DNA of 64,000 bases from the NCBI GenBank assembly GCA_963457665.1, contig OY735203.1, forward strand, positions 744,501 through 808,500, in the 5' to 3' direction. The translations under genes and the position numbers were made by a program. Below, one piece after another: positions 59,701-64,000 of the stretch (position 1 is the stretch's first letter; the number at the start of each line of letters is the position of its first letter). The notes beneath the pieces were generated by a model. The model did no database searches. It had not been told where the DNA came from and saw nothing but the letters and a program-made list of their open reading frames with translations. This DNA is from Thysanoteuthis rhombus (taxonomy: Eukaryota > Mollusca > Cephalopoda > Oegopsida > Thysanoteuthidae).

Positions 59701-60355
59701 TCCAACAAAGAACATATCTTATTGTTAGAATATAATTAGATTCCTTAAAAATACTGTCAAACTGGCATAAACATTGAGTGAAAAAGAAATTGTCAACTAT
59801 ACTCACTTATGACAAGTGAAAAGTAAGGGTAAACTTTAGCATGATAACTACACTTTAAATTGAACCTCATTTTATGAAACTTTCATATGTTTCCTCTCTC
59901 AAAACTGAAAAATTTCGGGAGGTTTGGAGGTCTAACAGACCAAAATGACATGAAATTAGAAGGAAAAAAATACGAGGATAAGAAGTAAAATGTTCTCTAT
60001 CGGGTTTTGAACTTGTTGCACTGATTGTATTAACCTCACTGATTTCTTTGGCGATGAAATAATTTTCTTCCATTTGAGCGCAAATGCAGATACCAAATGT
60101 ATTTTTCTATGGCAAAGTTCCGTCAAAAATCTGTTCTGTAAATAGAAAGCATATACAATTGGAAGAAAAAGCTTAGATTTCTTCGTCTTTTTGAACCTCA
60201 AAAAGAGATTAAAAGAGAACCAATGGTCCCTTTCAAATATGTGTAGGTTTAGACAAATGGTACAACTTTCTGCGGACGATGTTGATTGGAAAATTTTCAC
60301 GGATCTAAACCTAATGCATTTTTATGGAATCTCGGATAGAAGGAATAACAAAAAA
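56730..60355. other. no recognisable gene
   Basis: 3.6 kb of AT-rich DNA with a C-run near 57124-57132 and a GC-richer patch near 59490-59580. Frames at 58524-58748 (+) and 59867-60300 (-) are lysine- or hydrophobic-rich and carry no recognised motif or splice signals. Confidence 0.35.
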
Positions 60356-60359
60356 TATT

Positions 60360-60500
60360 CATAGACAGACTTTTTCAGAACGCTCGAACGCAGAACCTAT
60401 GGAAATCGACGAATGCCTTTTCCTTTTGCAAAATTCGACCTGAATATGAATGCTGTAGGTAATTTGAGACCTGCTGATTTCGAATATACCTTTGCTTTTC
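60360..60500 (-). repeat. inverted partial copy of the ~500-bp repeat
   Basis: AAAATTCGACCTGAA, GCTGTAGGTAATTTGAG and CTGCTGATTTCGAATAT are reverse complements of 55247-55310 (ATATTCGAAATCAGCAGGAC, TATAGCACACATTTTAAGGT). Confidence 0.65.
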
Positions 60501-60574
60501 ATTTCTAATCGTTAATTATTGCACCAACACGCATACACACTTTCCTACATTATGATATGGACTAGAATATACCC

Positions 60575-60800
60575 TTCCAAAATGACCGGCTAATTTACGT
60601 ATGGATCGGCACAAAGGAGCCTAAAGCTAATTTATTTGTTAATTTATTTTTGATACTTCATGTATCCTGATTTTAAGTTTTATTGTAGTCCAAACTCAAC
60701 ACAAGCTGTTTCAATGTGTGATCAGACATGAAGTCTTAAGAGTGACTATGATGTAATTTCTATTATGTCATAATCGGAAGGCGAATCAACTAATACGATC
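60575..60800 (+). repeat. dispersed repeat, copy 2 (partner at 20.03 kb)
   Basis: See 20025-20250; same landmarks in the same order. Confidence 0.7.
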
Positions 60801-60859
60801 GTCTCATTGGAGTGCAAAAACAAACAAAAATCATTGCATATAAGCTCATTATATGGTTA

Positions 60860-61440
60860 GAAAAACTCAGCTTCGTTCGTTGCAATTATACCGGCTGAAA
60901 CATCAGATGTTATGTTAAAATCATAGCTCTCAACAGTTTTGCGTTTTCAAAGGTGAAGTATTAGATTTGTTTGTTTTAGTAATGAGGGTGCTCTGTCTCA
61001 CGCATGCAATGAAGATGATAAAGGGTTTCTATATCAAAGTTATATGGACGACTTATGCTGGGGCAAGCTTCATGGCTTAGTACGTAAATGGTCTGCAGAG
61101 GGAAAATCTTGATGATTATACCCTCTACACCGATAGACTCAAGTGTTGCCTTAACATCTTTAACATAATGTTTGTAGTATGGAGGAATGCAAAATCCTCT
61201 CTCAAATTTCGAGTGTCCCGGTAAGAATGGCTTGGCAAGTGTTCTCAGTGCTTGGCGGGGCAGTTATGCTATTTCCTCACGAATGATGATTAGGGTTAGA
61301 GCCCCTTCATACGTGCGCTGCGGGGCATTCCACCCACTCTTGCCTCCTCTTGCTACGCCTCCGTCTGGCTGCATTTTTCTCTCTATCTTTCTAAACGAGT
61401 AAATCCTCTGCAGGGATTTTATTGGCATAGTTGGTTAGTC
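60860..61440. other. no recognisable gene
   Basis: Mixed sequence, GC-richer at 61200-61380. A 71-codon frame at 61187-61402 there has Cys and Pro but no known motif. Confidence 0.35.
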
Positions 61441-61566
61441 AAATAGATAGATAGATAGATACATATATACATAGAAGCCAAAAAGTAGTCGATTAAGGAC
61501 TGATCACATGATATATATATATGTAAATATATTAGGGCAGAGCTGGAAATAAATAGTAGAACGTGG

Positions 61567-61618
61567 ATTCGCTACACAAACTAGCTCATATTTTTGCCCT
61601 GTTCGGATCTCATCAGGC

Positions 61619-61622
<4 letters not shown>
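61567..61622 (-). ncRNA. second hammerhead-like RNA motif, beside (TA)n
   Basis: On the minus strand: stem I ATTCGC (61622-61617), intact CTGATGA core (61616-61610), then GATCC-GAACA-GGGC, an A-rich stretch in place of GAAA, a weak AAA/TTT-ended stem, TGTGTA, and GCGAAT (61572-61567). It is homologous to 48434-48489 with a C-G for T-A swap in stem I that keeps the pairing. The flanking text after the motif (TTATTTCCA...AATATATTTACAT) is also related. It is probably a solo terminal piece of the same element type. Confidence 0.4.
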
Positions 61623-61691
<69 letters not shown>

Positions 61692-61715
61692 CAGACAGAC
61701 AGAGACAGAGACAGA
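61621..61715. repeat. (TA)n, (GA)n and (CAGA)n compound microsatellite
   Basis: TA to about 61657, GA to about 61684, then CAGA and CAGAGA units. Confidence 0.97.
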
Positions 61716-61855
61716 GAGATGCTGACATGTATACTAATTTACATAATTACTTTAAATGGAATTTTTTTTTCAATCAAGGACTTATTTGAATGTCATAGGC
61801 AGCATTTTTCTATTCTATTCCTTTTCGATTCTAGAAAATGAAATATTTGAAATAA

Positions 61856-61856
<1 letters not shown>

Positions 61857-61914
<58 letters not shown>
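61857..61914. repeat. (AT)n microsatellite
   Basis: About 57 bp of pure AT. Confidence 0.97.
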
Positions 61915-61916
<2 letters not shown>

Positions 61917-61919
61917 CGC

Positions 61920-63195
61920 CTTTAAGCCGGGTAATGTAAAATAATTTCATAATTGTAAAAAAATATTAATATTCTAATTGGTTTTAAAGTATTGAGCGCC
62001 CTCTAAAGCTGTTTTTTTTCTGTGGAAGTTTCAAAAACTCTCTTCCTAAAAATGTACTTTTTGGTACCATATTCCCCACTGAAAATTTAGTGATCACAAT
62101 AGTTTCTCAATTTACAAACCACCCACCAAAGTTTGCAATGTGTGATATAGACTTAGAAAGAATGGATATTCGAAATAGTGACACTCACTTCAACATACGC
62201 CATTTTACCCTTGGAGGAGACTGATTTATGCCAAAGAGATTGCTGCCATAGTCCCTGAGTTAATTTTCCGCACTGCTAACCAATTACCCATCAGGACTTC
62301 TATGACATTCCGTGAAATATAGTACGATAGTGAATTATAAGGTAAGCATGAAAGATCTTTGGCAATAAAGAATGGTGACCAATCTAGCATAAGATTTTAT
62401 TTCAAACAGAATCCCCCATCCTTATGAAGGAGAATTTCTAAAAAACTAAATACCCCGGAACCTGTTCCGTGTTCCCATTAATAACTAAATGGAGTTTTAT
62501 TATCATACCTCTGGTCGTTTTCAAGTTTTGCGATCACAGACAGGCGGGTGGAAATACATTTGCTGAGTTATAGTATGATGTAAAAGAAAATTTGCTTGGT
62601 GACAGTGATACCTGTATAAATTAAACATGGATATTCGGACAATAATCCTCTGAGCATCTGATGATGATCTTCCGTCGGAGGCTGTACTGAAAGCTAATTA
62701 TCAGAAATTACCATTATAATAACTTTCTAGTTGACTGTTTGTAATGGGACTTTATTCAATATGTATTTTTTCAGGGACCGCGGATAGGTTGAGACACTTG
62801 AAACGTTTTGAATAAATTTCCATTAGCAGACATGTTGAAAAGACAACTGATCCCGCCCATGGCGTTTAACCCAATAAAATAGGAAGGATTTTGCATTAAG
62901 ATAACAAGGATTTTTAGGAAGAGATCTCGTATTTTTATTCTGAGATTAGCTTCCGTGCATTGAGTTGAACTTATTTTTATAAGTTTTGAAATAGATTGAA
63001 ACTTTCTTTTCTCTTTCTTGTTGATTTTTTAGCCTAAATAAATCGTAAACAAGAGAGTTTTCACTCCCCAGCTTGTTCTTAGAAATTCTTCTTAGTCATT
63101 TTTGTATCTTCTTTGTTTGGAATGAACCGGCGTTCACTATTTTGAAAATGAAAGTCCATACATGAAGGGAGTCTTCTGAGAAGTAGTAGGCATTA
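61920..63195. other. no recognisable gene
   Basis: AT-rich, with faint similarity to the TTGAGCTG repeat near 62450-62580. No coding features. Confidence 0.35.
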
Positions 63196-63198
63196 TAC

Positions 63199-63291
63199 TT
63201 CTTTCTTTCTTTCTTTCTCTCTTCTTCTTCTTCTTCTTCTTCTTCTTCTTCTTCTTCTTCTTCTTCTTCTTCTTCTTCTTCTTCTTCTTCT
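63199..63291. repeat. (CTTT)n then (CTT)n microsatellite
   Basis: CTTT units at 63199-63219, then CTT units to 63291. Confidence 0.97.
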
Positions 63292-63294
63292 ACG

Positions 63295-64000
63295 AGTGAA
63301 TATTTCCTTATTAGGTTCGCTCTCTCTTCCTTTTTCTTCTCAAGCAGTTGCCTCTTTCTCTAATCTTTTCTCACTTCATTTACATGCAAAACAATCCCAT
63401 TTTCCGGGCTAGGACTCCTTAAGGCGTCGAGCACGCCTGGATCCTATCAAAAACTGACACGCTAAATGGTAAATATTGTTTGTTCAAACTTTTCTACATC
63501 TAAACTAATTATTTTCCCCAGAAATCGTAAGAAAGACCGGGATTTTTTTTTCAAACATAGTCGTTATATTTGGTGACTTCCGTCGTCATCTTTGCTGACC
63601 ATATCACCTCTCAGTTGTCGGCCTCAACAACAAGACATCCAGTAATATTCATACTCAACGAAACTTCTGTTCTTCCCATTGGCATTAAAAATAGTAATTT
63701 TCTCTCTTTTTTAGTTTCTGCTAATTTCAATAAAAAATCATTTTCCAAACGGAATAGAAAAATGTAAAACCTCCAATACAAAAGTGAATTGTTTTTTGTG
63801 ACTTGACCACATTTGTCAAAGATGTGCCAGTGGCCAAACAGTTAACAATGCACCCCACCAACGGAGTTCAAACTTCGACTGAGACAAATTGTGATCACTT
63901 CGAGTTGGGAAGCGTGAATTCATCATTTCTCCCTCCCAAATATGGGTGTAAAGCAAACCTGGAAAGTTCAAGAATTCTCGATAATGTTCAAACTTGTGGA
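63295..64000. other. no recognisable gene
   Basis: A 65-codon frame at 63570-63767 has no known motif. Nothing else is supported to the window end. Confidence 0.35.

Overview
This window looks like nuclear DNA of an invertebrate animal. It is AT-rich and very poor in genes. It is crowded with microsatellites, minisatellites and decayed retrotransposons, and it shows intron splice sites and TATA-type promoters. There are no operons, ribosome binding sites, rRNA genes or CRISPR arrays. I cannot name the species. No complete host gene can be read; the recognisable content is two first exons of a secreted-peptide gene family plus mobile-element debris.

Host genes. At the left edge, on the minus strand, lies a first exon encoding a signal peptide (338 to 272). 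It ends at a consensus splice donor, so the rest of that gene lies to the left of the window. A close paralogue in opposite orientation lies at 41355 to 41421 (+), with the same length, phase, donor and about 350 bp of related upstream DNA. A third, broken copy that has lost its start codon lies at about 7199-7600. I could not find the second exon of the 41.4 kb copy. It should encode the mature secreted peptide.

Mobile elements. The dominant element is an RTE-type non-LTR retrotransposon whose 3' ends run into (GAT)n tails. I count nine pieces: 4.4-5.5(+), 12.4-12.6(-), 24.4-24.5(+), 28.5-29.2(-), 32.9-33.7(+), 38.0-39.0(+), 42.0-42.4(-), 43.65-45.56(+) and 51.99-53.19(+). The 43.65 kb copy covers the whole reverse transcriptase but has three nonsense codons. 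The 52 kb copy is 5'-truncated, still open, and flanked by a 14-bp target-site duplication. A decayed Penelope-like retroelement (reverse transcriptase followed by a GIY-YIG nuclease) occupies about 48.9-51.1 kb on the minus strand. A hammerhead-like RNA motif lies just past its 3' end, in sense. A Tc1-type transposase relic lies at about 39.6-40.0 kb, a PIN-like repetitive ORF relic at 31.5-32.6 kb (-), and a tRNA-derived SINE at 34.9 kb.

Tandem arrays. These fill much of the rest: a ~130-bp array (1.35-2.25 kb); a diverged dispersed repeat (2.4-6.1, 34.6-35.4 kb); a ~170-bp satellite with an inversion point (9.8-12.35 kb); a 26-bp array (14.2 kb); a 58-bp minisatellite (14.9-15.8 kb); a ~40-bp repeat (16.65-18.6 kb, with relatives at 6.2 and 47.5 kb); a 31-bp repeat (27.7 kb); a 41-bp repeat (35.55 kb); a 30-bp repeat (39.04 kb); and a ~500-bp repeat (8.9-9.5 and 53.2-55.6 kb). 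Many (TA)n, (TG)n, (AAT)n, (ATCT)n and (TTC)n tracts are present. Remaining stretches hold no recognisable gene.
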